DNA of 64,000 nucleotides from Curtobacterium flaccumfaciens. Lineage in GTDB: Bacteria; Actinomycetota; Actinomycetes; Actinomycetales; Microbacteriaceae. Positions 48,310-56,249 of this stretch are shown in pieces. The translations under genes and the position numbers were made by a program. The stretch lies in the NCBI RefSeq assembly GCF_004361695.1, contig NZ_SNVW01000001.1, forward strand, positions 62,001 to 126,000, read 5' to 3'. Numbering within the stretch: position 1 is the first letter of the stretch; every line of letters starts with the position of its first letter. The notes beneath the pieces are model-generated. The model was given only the letters and a program-made list of their open reading frames with translations. It was not told where the DNA came from and ran no database searches.

Positions 48310-48558
48310 CGGGCGGTCGGCCAGCGGGCCGAGCGCGGCGTGGACCGCGCCCTTCGCGGACTCGAGCGACGGGTACGTCCCGCCGGAGCCGCTCCGGTTG
48401 TAGAGCTCGACGTGGAAGCCGTCGTCGGCTCGGTGGATGCTGCCCACCGCTCCGGCCGGCCCGACCGCCACCCACGTCCCCGTGCTGCTCGTCGTCGAGC
48501 CGCTCGTCGTGCCGTGCGTCGTGCCGTTCGTCGTGCCGTTCGTCGTGCCGTTCGTCAT
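48292..48558 (-). CDS. Small protein with NGTT repeats (88 aa)
   Basis: Unrecognised. The N-terminus is MTNGTTNGTTNGTTHGTT, encoded by four 12-bp units (48509-48556). After it comes a compact domain WVAVGPAGAVGSIHRADDGF ... YPSLESAKGAVHAALG. GAGGAGG upstream of the ATG at 48558 supports translation. No signal peptide. The repeat is in frame, so changes in copy number would change length and not frame. Confidence 0.7.
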   Translation of the reverse strand: MTNGTTNGTTNGTTHGTTSGSTTSSTGTWVAVGPAGAVGSIHRADDGFHVELYNRSGSGGTYPSLESAKGAVHAALGPLADRPEFRAH

Positions 48559-48595
48559 CGTTCGACCACCTCCTCGTGGCCCCGACGCCCGAGTC

Positions 48596-49123
48596 TCAGG
48601 ACGCCAGGATGTACTGACTGTAGGCCTTGCGGACCTTGTTCACCTTGGGCAGCGCCACCGCGAGGCAGTAGCCCTGACCGGGGTTCTTCGCGAAGAAGTC
48701 CTGGTGGTACTCCTCCGCACGGGAGAAGGTACCGAGCGGCTCGATCGTCGTCACGATGCCACCGTCCCAGATGTCCGACGCACGCTGGATCGCCCGCTCG
48801 AACACCCCACGCTGCTCGTCGTCGGCGGGGAACATCGCCGAGCGGTACTGGGTGCCGACGTCGGCGCCCTGGCGGTTCAGCTGCCGCGGGTCGTGCAGCG
48901 TGAAGAACACGTCGAGGATGACGTCGGCCGGGATCACCGACTCGTCGAAGGTGACCGCGACGGCTTCGGCGTGACCGGTCGTGCCCGTGCACACCAGCTC
49001 GTACGAGGGGTTCGACGTCTCGCCGCCGACGTAGCCCGACACCACGTCCTGCACACCCTGGAGCGTGCGGTACACGGCGTCGAGACACCAGAAACATCCA
49101 CCTGCGAGCACGAACGTGGTCAT
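48596..49123 (-). CDS. msrA: Peptide methionine sulfoxide reductase A
   Basis: Repairs oxidised methionine (S-sulfoxide), 175 aa. The active-site motif GCFWC is at residues 9-13, with HDPRQLNRQGADVGTQYRS and a C-terminal region containing one more Cys (QGYCLAV). The start is the ATG at 49123, by the motif position and family length; the longer frame is not coding. The adjacent genes do not suggest an operon. Confidence 0.96.
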   Translation of the reverse strand: MTTFVLAGGCFWCLDAVYRTLQGVQDVVSGYVGGETSNPSYELVCTGTTGHAEAVAVTFDESVIPADVILDVFFTLHDPRQLNRQGADVGTQYRSAMFPADDEQRGVFERAIQRASDIWDGGIVTTIEPLGTFSRAEEYHQDFFAKNPGQGYCLAVALPKVNKVRKAYSQYILAS

Positions 49124-49289
49124 GGCGGCCAACCTACCTTCCCGGGCTCCGGACGAGCCGCGATCGGGGTCTTCCTCCTCCACAACCGGCAGCGGTGGCG
49201 GTGTGTTCCACCGGTTGCCCTCCGGCGCTCGGCGTGTCGGTGGTCGCCCGTAGCGTCGACCACACACCGACCGATGAGGAGGCACCACG

Positions 49290-49556
49290 ATGCAGACGAC
49301 GACCGAACCCGCACTGCGGATCCGCACCGTCCCCGTCGCCCGTTCGCGCGGTGACCTCCGGATCCTCGACGTGCGCGACGACCTGAGCCGGGTCACCCGC
49401 GCCAACGGCGAGATCGTCGGCTACGTGGACCGCGTCGACGTGGCCGGCGGCACCGCGTACCGCGCCCGACGGTACGTCTCCACCGAACGCCGGTTCGTCG
49501 AGCTGCCGAACGTGTGGTCGGCGGACGACGCCGTCGACTGCCTCCGCTGGGGCTGA
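49290..49556 (+). CDS. Small protein of unknown function (88 aa)
   Basis: Unrecognised. Begins MQTTTEPALRIRTVPVA and includes VTRANGEIVGYVDRVDVAGG and ELPNVWSADDAVDCLRWG; the pattern suggests a small beta protein. GAGGAGG upstream of the ATG supports expression. Divergent from msrA. Confidence 0.68.
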   Translation: MQTTTEPALRIRTVPVARSRGDLRILDVRDDLSRVTRANGEIVGYVDRVDVAGGTAYRARRYVSTERRFVELPNVWSADDAVDCLRWG

Positions 49557-49678
49557 CGGTGGCCGCACGACCCTGCCCGTGCCGCATGATGTTCCACATC
49601 GGAAGCATGTCCGGTCATGTGGACGGAACGCCGTCCGGCCTCCCCGATGCCCGTCCGTTTCGTGAGTAGGGTGCGCGC

Positions 49679-51100
49679 ATGGACTGGTGGAACGACCTGA
49701 CCGACTGGATCTCCTCGGACAACGGCTGGCGCGTGATCTCCGGCGCGATCATCCCCTTCGTCGCGATCGTCGTCGCGGGGATCATCGCTGCCCTGATCGG
49801 CCGTGGTGCGACCAAGCGCGTGGTCGCGATGCAGGAGCGCGAGTCCCGCAACGCGGCCGTCGCCGCCGTCGTGTCGGCTGCCCGCAAGGCCGCGGCCTGG
49901 GGTTCGCTCGGGCACGACGAACGCGCCTACGCCGACCGCCTCGCCGAGGACGCCGACATCCGGCTCCGCCTCCTGCCGGTCACGGGCGCTCCGCTCGCCG
50001 CCAACTGGACCCAGCACGAGATCGCCGACATCAAGAAGAACTCGTCGACGTTCAGCTTCCAGGCCGAGCAGTCCCTGGCCGAGTTCCGGGAGCGCCTGCT
50101 CGAGTGGCAGGCCCGGCCGAGCAAGGCCCGCAAGCTCTTCAAGAGCGACCTCGAGCGCTGGAAGTTCGACTCCCCCGATCCCGACGCCGACCTCGTCACC
50201 CGCCAGCAGGAATGGAACGCGAACCAGAACGGCGGCGCCCGTCCGTCCGACACCGGTGCCCCGGCGGCTGCGGCTGCTCCGGCGGCCGAGCGTCCCACCC
50301 CCACGACGACGTCGCTCCGTCCGGCGCCCCAGCGGCCAGGAGGCACGCCCTCCTCCGCCACGTCGGCTCCGTCCGGCTCGGGCTCGGCGATCACGACTCC
50401 CGGCGGCGCTCCGGCCGCCGGCACGGCTTCCGCTGGCACGGCTCCGGCCGGTGCAGCTGCCGGTGCCGGTGCCGGTGCCGCTGCAGCGCAGGCCGCGGGC
50501 GCGGGCTTCTCGGTGAACCGGGGCGGTTCGGCTCAGGCCGACCCGAACGCGACCACCCCGATCTCGGACACGACCGCGTCGAACGCGACCACGCCGATCT
50601 CGGACGCGAACACGACGCGCGCGTACGGCGACGGGGCCACCCGGTCGTACGGCGACAGCACGCCGGTCCGTCCGACCCTCGGTTCGCCGGTGTCGCCCAC
50701 CCGCTCCGCGGCCTCGGGTCCGAACTCGGCTCCGTTCACCGCGCCCGGGTCGGCACCTCGCTCGAACGCCGGCTCGGACACGGACAACGCCGACGCCGTC
50801 GACGACACCCGTGACGATGCTCACGGCACGGCCAGCGCAGCCGCCTCCCGTCCCGCCTCGGCCGGTTCCTCCGCGCCGTCGTCCGTCGCGGCGCCGACCT
50901 CGGCCGACGCCCACGTGAACCGCTCCCCGGAGGGGGGCGGTGGCGCCGACCCGCGCACGCCGAACACCACCTCGGTGCCGACCCGCATCGCCGACGCTCC
51001 TGCCGAGCCCGCCGACGCGAACGAGACCTCCGAAGCGCCGTACACGCAGCCGATCAGCGCCAGCGAACTCCGTCGTCGCGCCGCCGACGACGACGAGTGA
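49679..51100 (+). CDS. Membrane-anchored Ala/Pro/Thr-rich protein (473 aa)
   Basis: One N-terminal membrane helix (ISGAIIPFVAIVVAGIIAAL) and a charged, helical segment to about residue 175 that looks folded, then a long disordered cytoplasmic tail rich in Ala, Pro, Ser and Thr. The tail has two NATTPISD copies and ends YTQPISASELRRRAADDDE. A TAGGGT -10 lies 6 nt before the ATG at 49679, so the mRNA is probably leaderless. No function assigned. It could be a phospho-Thr target, which is inference. Confidence 0.8.
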   Translation: MDWWNDLTDWISSDNGWRVISGAIIPFVAIVVAGIIAALIGRGATKRVVAMQERESRNAAVAAVVSAARKAAAWGSLGHDERAYADRLAEDADIRLRLLPVTGAPLAANWTQHEIADIKKNSSTFSFQAEQSLAEFRERLLEWQARPSKARKLFKSDLERWKFDSPDPDADLVTRQQEWNANQNGGARPSDTGAPAAAAAPAAERPTPTTTSLRPAPQRPGGTPSSATSAPSGSGSAITTPGGAPAAGTASAGTAPAGAAAGAGAGAAAAQAAGAGFSVNRGGSAQADPNATTPISDTTASNATTPISDANTTRAYGDGATRSYGDSTPVRPTLGSPVSPTRSAASGPNSAPFTAPGSAPRSNAGSDTDNADAVDDTRDDAHGTASAAASRPASAGSSAPSSVAAPTSADAHVNRSPEGGGGADPRTPNTTSVPTRIADAPAEPADANETSEAPYTQPISASELRRRAADDDE

Positions 51101-51130
51101 GCGACTGACCGCCCCGCCACCGCCACGACC

Positions 51131-51162
51131 GAAGGCCGCCGTCCATCAGGACGGCGGCCTTC
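51131..51162. terminator. Hairpin terminator between convergent units
   Basis: 14-bp stem GAAGGCCGCCGTCC / GGACGGCGGCCTTC, loop ATCA, followed by TCGTCGT. Confidence 0.85.
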
Positions 51163-51170
51163 GTCGTCGG

Positions 51171-51243
51171 TGCCCCCGGCAGGAATCGAACCCGCGGCAC
51201 GGTGGGTAGAAACCACCTGCTCTATCCACTGAGCTACGGAGGC
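51171..51243 (-). tRNA. tRNA-Arg (anticodon TCT)
   Basis: 73 nt, CCA not encoded. Acceptor GCCTCCG with CGGGGGC (one T-G pair), D-arm TAGCTCAGTGGATAGAGCA, anticodon loop TTTCTAC, T-loop GGTTCGATTCC. Confidence 0.96.
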
Positions 51244-51257
51244 GGACGGCCTCGATT

Positions 51258-51818
51258 CTATCCGCGGCCCCGATCGAGGTGCTGCACGAACCGATCGATC
51301 TCCCGCTGCGACCGGAGGCGCACGACCCGGAGGTGCGGTGCCTCGCGGACGAGCGACGGCACGCGCTGCCGAGTCGCGTTCCGGGTGCTGATCCCCCACC
51401 GCACGATGTGCCCCGGGTCGGTGAAGAATGTCCACAGCGAGGGCTCGACGTTCCCGTTCCACATCTCGATGCGGCGCAGCCGACGCCGGAGCGTCCGACG
51501 GATCAGTCGCCACAGCGCGACGTGGTTCGGCAGGTCGATCCAGACGAGGGTGTCCGCCCGCTCGGCGAGGAGCCCGCGCACGACGGTGTACTGCCACTCC
51601 GTGACCCATGCTGGCTCGCTCGTGTACGCCTCGACGTCGGCGACGAAGGTCTCCCGCGGCTGCCATCCCGGGCCGTGGTACAGCGCGTCGATCTCGGTGT
51701 GCGGGAGCCCGAGCACGTCGCCGATCCGCGCCGCGGTGGTGGTCTTGCCGACGCCGGTCGTCCCGGCCACGAGGACGCGACGTGGGGCCGGAACGAGGGG
51801 GTCATCGGCTCCGAGCAT
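51258..51818 (-). CDS. P-loop NTPase, topology of adenylate-kinase-like proteins
   Basis: 186-aa cytosolic kinase-like protein. Walker A is AGTTGVGKTTTA and the lid/base region includes VWIDLPNHVALWRLIRRTLRRRL. These proteins are often named topology modulation or shikimate-kinase-like; the true substrate is unknown. The start is the ATG at 51818; TATGGT lies 6 nt before it on the minus strand, so the mRNA is probably leaderless. Confidence 0.82.
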   Translation of the reverse strand: MLGADDPLVPAPRRVLVAGTTGVGKTTTAARIGDVLGLPHTEIDALYHGPGWQPRETFVADVEAYTSEPAWVTEWQYTVVRGLLAERADTLVWIDLPNHVALWRLIRRTLRRRLRRIEMWNGNVEPSLWTFFTDPGHIVRWGISTRNATRQRVPSLVREAPHLRVVRLRSQREIDRFVQHLDRGRG

Positions 51819-51925
51819 CCCTCGACCATAACGCGCGGCCTCGGCTGCGCGGGTTCCGGAACGGTTCGGCGTGCGTCTGCCTGACGTTCGCCTCCGAGCC
51901 ACCGGCGCTTCGTAGCGTCCCGGTC

Positions 51926-52792
51926 ATGCAGTCCTCCGGTCCCGTCGTCGCGGTGATCCCGGCCCGTGCCGGCTCGAAGGGCATCCCCGGCAAGAACCTC
52001 CGGTCGGTCGCCGGCCGCTCCCTGGTCCGGCGCGCCGTCGAGGCCGCCCGAGCCGCGTCGTCGATCGACGCCGTGGTGGTCTCGACGGACGGGGACGCCA
52101 TCGCCGCCGAGGCACTCGACGCCGGTGCCCGGGTCGTCCGGCGTCCGACCGAGCTCGCGGGGGACGAAGCATCGTCGGAGTCGGCGGTCCTCCACGTGCT
52201 CGACGCCCTCGCGGCCGCGGGCGAGGAGCCCGAGGTGGTCGTCTTCCTGCAGGCCACGTCGCCGTTCACCGACCCCGCCGACCTCGACGCGGCGGTCGCC
52301 CGGGTGCGGGACGGTCACGCGGACGCGGTCCTCGCCGCCGTGCCCTCGCACGCCTTCCTGTGGCGGATCGACGCGGACGGCAGCGCGAGCGCAGTGAACC
52401 ACGACGCAGCGGTCCGTCCACGTCGGCAGGACCGCGAGCCCGAGTTCCGCGAGACCGGCGCGTTCTACGCCTTCCGCGCCGACGGGTTCCGGCAGCACCG
52501 GCACCGGTTCCACGGCCGGGTGGAGCTCGTGGTCGTCGACGGGCGGGGCGCGATCGACATCGACGACCCGGCAGACCTCGCACTCGCCGACGCCCTGGCA
52601 CCCCAGCTCGACCGGCACGGCGAACGCCCCGGCCGAGCCGACGCCCTGGCACCCCAGCTCGACCAGCACGGCGAACGCCCCGGCCGAGCCGACGCGCACG
52701 CGCCGCACCGCCACCAGAGCCAGCACCACCACCAGCACCACCCGCGCGCGGCAACCCTGCCGCACGCCCCCGCACCGAACGGAGCACCATGA
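51926..52792 (+). CDS. neuA: CMP-N-acylneuraminate cytidylyltransferase
   Basis: Activates a sialic-acid-like sugar with CTP (288 aa). The nucleotide-binding signature is IPARAGSKGIPGKNLR and the later segment is FLQATSPFTDPADLD. After the catalytic domain (to about residue 220) comes a tail with two 17-residue repeats (ADALAPQLDRHGERPGR-like; 51-bp repeats at 52586-52688) and a His-rich stretch HRHQSQHHHQHH. TAGCGT lies 7 nt before the ATG. The stop overlaps the neuB start by 4 nt. Confidence 0.9.
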   Translation: MQSSGPVVAVIPARAGSKGIPGKNLRSVAGRSLVRRAVEAARAASSIDAVVVSTDGDAIAAEALDAGARVVRRPTELAGDEASSESAVLHVLDALAAAGEEPEVVVFLQATSPFTDPADLDAAVARVRDGHADAVLAAVPSHAFLWRIDADGSASAVNHDAAVRPRRQDREPEFRETGAFYAFRADGFRQHRHRFHGRVELVVVDGRGAIDIDDPADLALADALAPQLDRHGERPGRADALAPQLDQHGERPGRADAHAPHRHQSQHHHQHHPRAATLPHAPAPNGAP

Positions 52793-53661
52793 CCGTCAGC
52801 ATCGGCACGTCCACCATCGGCGCCGGCCACCCCGCCTACCTCATCGGCGAGATCGGCCTGAACCACAACGGCGACGTCGACATCGCGAAGCGCCTCATCG
52901 ACGTCGCGGCGGACGCCGGGCTGCAGGCCGTGAAGTTCCAGAAGCGCACGCCCGCGATCTCGACGCCGGAGCACATGAAGTCCACCCCGCGCAGCACCCC
53001 GTGGGGCGAGATGACGTACCTCGAGTACCGCTACCGGGTCGAGTTCGACCGCGACCAGTACATCGAGATCGGCGACCACGCGACCCTGCGCGGCCTGGAC
53101 TGGTTCGCGTCGCCGTGGGACGAGCCGTCCGTCGACTTCCTCGAGGACCTCAACGTCATCGCGTACAAGATCGCTTCGGCGTCGGTGACCGACCTCGGCC
53201 TGCTCGCCGCGGTCGCCGCGACCGGCAAGCCCGTCATCCTGTCCACCGGCATGTCGACGCTCGAGCAGATCGACCGCGCCGTCGAGACGCTCGGCACCGG
53301 ACGCCTGGTGCTCATGCACGCCACCTCGACGTACCCGCTCCCCGCCGAGGAGGCGAACCTCCGCATGATCGACACGCTCGCCAGCCGGTACGCGGGCGTC
53401 CCCGTCGGGTACTCCGGCCACGAGCCCGGGCTGCAGATCTCGATCGCGGCCGTCGCCCTCGGCGCCACGGCCGTGGAGCGGCACATCACGCTCGACCGGA
53501 CGATGTGGGGCTCCGACCACGCCGCCTCGCTCGAGCCGCACGGGCTGCAGACCCTGGCGCGCGACGTCCGGATCATCGAGTCCGCCCTCGGCGACGGCGT
53601 CAAGCGGGTCATGCCCGGCGAGCGGGCACCGCTCGCGAAGCTGCGCCGCGTCGGCGCGTGA
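52789..53661 (+). CDS. neuB: N-acylneuraminate-9-phosphate / sialic acid synthase, NeuB family
   Basis: Condenses PEP with an N-acyl-mannosamine-type sugar (290 aa). AYLIGEIGLNHNGDVDIAK, LQAVKFQKRTP, GYSGHEPGLQISIAAVALGA and WGSDHAASLEP are NeuB signatures. It is shorter than NeuB of E. coli and lacks the C-terminal antifreeze-like (SAF) domain. Translationally coupled to neuA and to the next gene. Whether the product is sialic, legionaminic or pseudaminic acid cannot be told. Confidence 0.92.
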   Translation: MTVSIGTSTIGAGHPAYLIGEIGLNHNGDVDIAKRLIDVAADAGLQAVKFQKRTPAISTPEHMKSTPRSTPWGEMTYLEYRYRVEFDRDQYIEIGDHATLRGLDWFASPWDEPSVDFLEDLNVIAYKIASASVTDLGLLAAVAATGKPVILSTGMSTLEQIDRAVETLGTGRLVLMHATSTYPLPAEEANLRMIDTLASRYAGVPVGYSGHEPGLQISIAAVALGATAVERHITLDRTMWGSDHAASLEPHGLQTLARDVRIIESALGDGVKRVMPGERAPLAKLRRVGA

Positions 53662-55199
53662 CCGGCGCGGACGAGACCAGCAGCGCCCTGGACCGTCACG
53701 TCGTCGGGGGCGAGCCGGCCGACGGACTGGAGGCGCGCCTCCAGTCCGGTACGTCACCCCGCGTCCGACGCGTGGTCGGCCTGGTCGACACCGACTCGTT
53801 CGCGAAGTGGGGCGCCCACCTGCTCGCCACCGCGCCCGCGCACTGGGACCTCGAGCTGCTCACCGTGGCGACGCCGCAGTCCGCGAGCCGGGCGCAGCTC
53901 CGCTCGGCGTTCCGGGGGCTCGACGAGCGGTTGGCGCACCTCCGTGCGGCACCGCCGGCGCCGCTCGACGTCGACGCGGTCGTGGAGCGGCTGCGGCAGG
54001 ACCCACCGGATGCCGTCCTGGTGTCCCTGATCGGGCCGGTCGCGGAACTCGTCATCGGCGAGGTGCACCGACGGGTGCCGCGCCGACCGGTGCTCGTGAC
54101 GGGGCTGCCGGGCATCTCGTTCCCGGCGAAGTGGAAGGGCGTGTTCTTCCGCGCCCGCGCTGACCTGTTCGTGCTGCACAGTCACCGCGAGGTCCGCGCG
54201 TACGAGGAGCTCGCCCGCGAGGGCGGCGTCGAACCGCACTTCGCGCTCGCCACGCTGCCGTTCGCGCGCCGGGCTGTTGCTGCTCCGACTGCGACTCCAG
54301 TCCGCGACGCGGTCGTGTTCGCGGCGCAGCCGAGCGTCCCCGCGGAGCGCACCGACCGCGCGCGCATCGTCGGCTGGCTCGCCGAGACCGCACGACGGCA
54401 CCCCGAGTGGCGCGTCGTGATCAAGGTGCGCGCCGCGGCGGGCGAGCACCAGACCCACCGGGAGCAGGACCCCTACCCGGACCTGGTGCCGACGGACGCG
54501 CCGGCGAACCTGGTCGTCGAGAGCGGGCCGATGGCGGACCACCTCGACCGCGCGGTCGCGCTCGTGACGGTCAGCTCGACGGCCGTGCTCGAGGCGGTCG
54601 CCCGGGGTGTGCCGGCCCTCACGCTCACCGACTTCGGGATCGGACGGCAGCTGATCAACGAGGTGTTCGTCGGCAGCGGCCTCGAGGGCGACTCGATCGA
54701 CCTCGTCGACGGGCGGTTCGGCTCGGTGCGGCCGGAGTGGATGCACGACAACCACTTCCACCCGGCGGAGGACGACGACTGGGTGGCCCGGACCGAGGCG
54801 CTGATGGCGCTCCGCGACGGCGGTGCGCTCGTGGACCGACCGGGCGCTCGACGCAGTCGCGGTGGTGTGCTCCGACGAGCGTGGGAGCGGAAGAACGCCC
54901 TCGGGGCGGCTGACCGGAGCGTGCTCGGGGCCGTCGCGCTGGTGATCGGGGCGCCGGTGCGGACGGCGAAGCGTGTCGTCCGGCAGGTCGTCCGGCTCGT
55001 CCGGCCGCCGGAGACGCCGGTGCTGCGGCCGCCGACGAACCAGCGGGCGGGTCGTGGCGGCGCGGGCGGGTCAGAGCCGGCGCTCGGGTCAGAGCCGGCG
55101 CTCGGGTCAGAGCCGGCGCTCGGGTCAGCGCGGGCGCTCGGGTCAGAGCGCCTTGGCGATCGCCAGGAGCAGTTGGTCCCGGGTGGGGACACCCGGTGA
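53658..55199 (+). CDS. Putative glycosyltransferase (DUF6716 type) of the NeuAB cassette
   Basis: 513-aa GT-B-like protein with no signal peptide. VTVSSTAVLEAVARGVPAL and LTDFGIGRQLINEVFVGSGL look like the donor-binding half of a polysialyl/CDP-sugar transferase. By context it probably transfers the nonulosonic acid made by NeuB and NeuA. The GTG at 53658 overlaps the neuB stop by 4 nt. A palindromic GGACTGGAGGCGCGCC copy of the dispersed repeat (53723-53748) lies inside the N-terminal part. The tail carries GSEPAL repeats and its last 57 bp overlap the convergent thioredoxin-like gene. I am fairly sure of the family. Confidence 0.82.
   Translation: MTGADETSSALDRHVVGGEPADGLEARLQSGTSPRVRRVVGLVDTDSFAKWGAHLLATAPAHWDLELLTVATPQSASRAQLRSAFRGLDERLAHLRAAPPAPLDVDAVVERLRQDPPDAVLVSLIGPVAELVIGEVHRRVPRRPVLVTGLPGISFPAKWKGVFFRARADLFVLHSHREVRAYEELAREGGVEPHFALATLPFARRAVAAPTATPVRDAVVFAAQPSVPAERTDRARIVGWLAETARRHPEWRVVIKVRAAAGEHQTHREQDPYPDLVPTDAPANLVVESGPMADHLDRAVALVTVSSTAVLEAVARGVPALTLTDFGIGRQLINEVFVGSGLEGDSIDLVDGRFGSVRPEWMHDNHFHPAEDDDWVARTEALMALRDGGALVDRPGARRSRGGVLRRAWERKNALGAADRSVLGAVALVIGAPVRTAKRVVRQVVRLVRPPETPVLRPPTNQRAGRGGAGGSEPALGSEPALGSEPALGSARALGSERLGDRQEQLVPGGDTR
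53723..53748. repeat. GGAGGCGCG palindrome inside a coding region
   Basis: 26-bp perfect palindrome within the glycosyltransferase gene, translated as DGLEARLQSG. Confidence 0.85.
55068..55151. repeat. 18-bp tandem repeat at a gene end
   Basis: Units at 55068, 55086, 55104, 55122 and a partial one at 55140, form GGGTCAGAGCCGGCGCTC. They encode GSEPAL repeats on the plus strand, and the last TCA is the stop of the thioredoxin-like gene on the minus strand. Confidence 0.88.
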
Positions 55200-55403
55200 A
55201 CGGAAGACCTCGGCACCGTCGTCCCGCCGCACGATGATCGTGGGGGTCGACCGGATGCCGAGGTCCTCCGCCTGCTCCGGGCGGTTCGCCACGTCGCGTT
55301 CGGTCAGCTGCAGCCCGGGGACGAGCGCCGATGCCTCGGCCGACACCCGGCGGGCGGCGGCACACGGCGCACAGAAGGCGGACGTCCAGAGGTCGAGCTG
55401 CAT
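55143..55403 (-). CDS. Thioredoxin-like / glutaredoxin-type protein
   Basis: 86-aa thioredoxin-fold protein with the active-site CAPC in TSAFCAPCAAARRV, and the cis-Pro loop in GIRSTPTIIVRRDDG. The start is the ATG at 55403 or a TTG at 55415. Its last 57 bp overlap tail-to-tail with the glycosyltransferase gene. A small dithiol oxidoreductase; the partner is unknown. Confidence 0.85.
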   Translation of the reverse strand: MQLDLWTSAFCAPCAAARRVSAEASALVPGLQLTERDVANRPEQAEDLGIRSTPTIIVRRDDGAEVFRSPGVPTRDQLLLAIAKAL

Positions 55404-55432
55404 GTGATCGTGCAACGCGGCGGTGCGGGGTT

Positions 55433-55723
55433 CTACTCCCGGTCGAACTCGCCGCTGCGGTCGCCGCGGTCGGCCAGGTCGTCGACGGGGTCGGACTCGC
55501 CCGGGACGTACTCGAACTCGGCGGAGGTCTGGTCGAGCACCTGGCGGGACTTGGTCTGCCGGTAGGTGAACGCGGTCTGGAGGCCCTCGACGTCAGCGAA
55601 CACCGTGATCTCGTCGTCCAGCGCGTCGCTCGTCGCGGTGCGGGTGTCGGTCGTGCCGTCGAAGGGACCGCCGTGGAAGATCGCGGTGTACTCGTCGCCT
55701 TCGTGGATGGTGATGTCGCTCAT
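55433..55723 (-). CDS. Small acidic protein of unknown function (96 aa)
   Basis: Begins MSDITIHEGDEYTAIFHGGP and continues with FTYRQTKSRQVLDQTSAEFEYV and a highly charged tail. Possibly a small beta-sheet domain. AAGGGA before the ATG supports translation. No family recognised. Confidence 0.7.
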   Translation of the reverse strand: MSDITIHEGDEYTAIFHGGPFDGTTDTRTATSDALDDEITVFADVEGLQTAFTYRQTKSRQVLDQTSAEFEYVPGESDPVDDLADRGDRSGEFDRE

Positions 55724-55749
55724 GCATCCCTTCTACCAGGCCGCGGCTG

Positions 55750-55786
55750 TTGACTGATGCATAGCCTGGCTATATAGTTCAGCTAT
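55750..55786 (+). promoter_or_regulatory. marR promoter and operator candidates, leaderless start
   Basis: TTGACT (55750-55755), 17-bp spacer, TATAGT (55773-55778), then the ATG 6 nt later. Two inverted repeats, ATAGCC-T-GGCTAT (55761-55773) and ATAG-N5-CTAT (55774-55786), lie in the spacer and over the -10 and start codon, fitting autorepression by the MarR protein. Confidence 0.7.
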
Positions 55787-56249
55787 GGAACCGAGTCGCG
55801 ACCAGACCATCGAGACGCTGCTCGTGTCGGTCAACCGCCTGATCCGGACTGCCGCACAGGCCGCGGGCAGCACGACGTCCTCGGCAGTCTGGCGCACGCT
55901 CGGCATCCTCGAGACCGACCAGCCGCTCCGCCTCGGCGAACTCGCTGCCGCATCCCGCGTCGCACAGCCCACGATGACCCGGCTCGTCGCGGGCATGCTC
56001 GCCGACGGACTCATCTCGCGCACCGTCGACCCCGACGACTCCCGCGGGCAGCTCATCGAGATCACCCCGGCCGGGCACGACCGCCTCGTCGAGTGGCGCG
56101 CCACCCTCACCAGCACCGTCGGGCCGCTCTTCGCGGACCTCGACGACGACGACTGGGACGTCCTGCACGAAGCGGCGGCCATCATCGCGTCGCGGACGAG
56201 CACCCGATCCCCCGCGACACCACCCACCAGAACGGAGACGCACGCGTGA
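55785..56249 (+). CDS. MarR-family regulator
   Basis: 154-aa winged-helix repressor. The recognition region is LGELAAASRVAQPTMTRLVA and the wing is SRTVDPDDSRGQLIEITPAG. It is cotranslated with an MFS exporter (GTGA overlap), so it probably controls drug or metabolite efflux and its own promoter. The inducer is unknown. Confidence 0.92.
   Translation: MEPSRDQTIETLLVSVNRLIRTAAQAAGSTTSSAVWRTLGILETDQPLRLGELAAASRVAQPTMTRLVAGMLADGLISRTVDPDDSRGQLIEITPAGHDRLVEWRATLTSTVGPLFADLDDDDWDVLHEAAAIIASRTSTRSPATPPTRTETHA

Noticed and set aside
50821..51260. Minus-strand ORF with SVAQWIEQVVSTHRAAGSIP
   Set aside because: It reads through tRNA-Arg and the antisense of the 473-aa gene.
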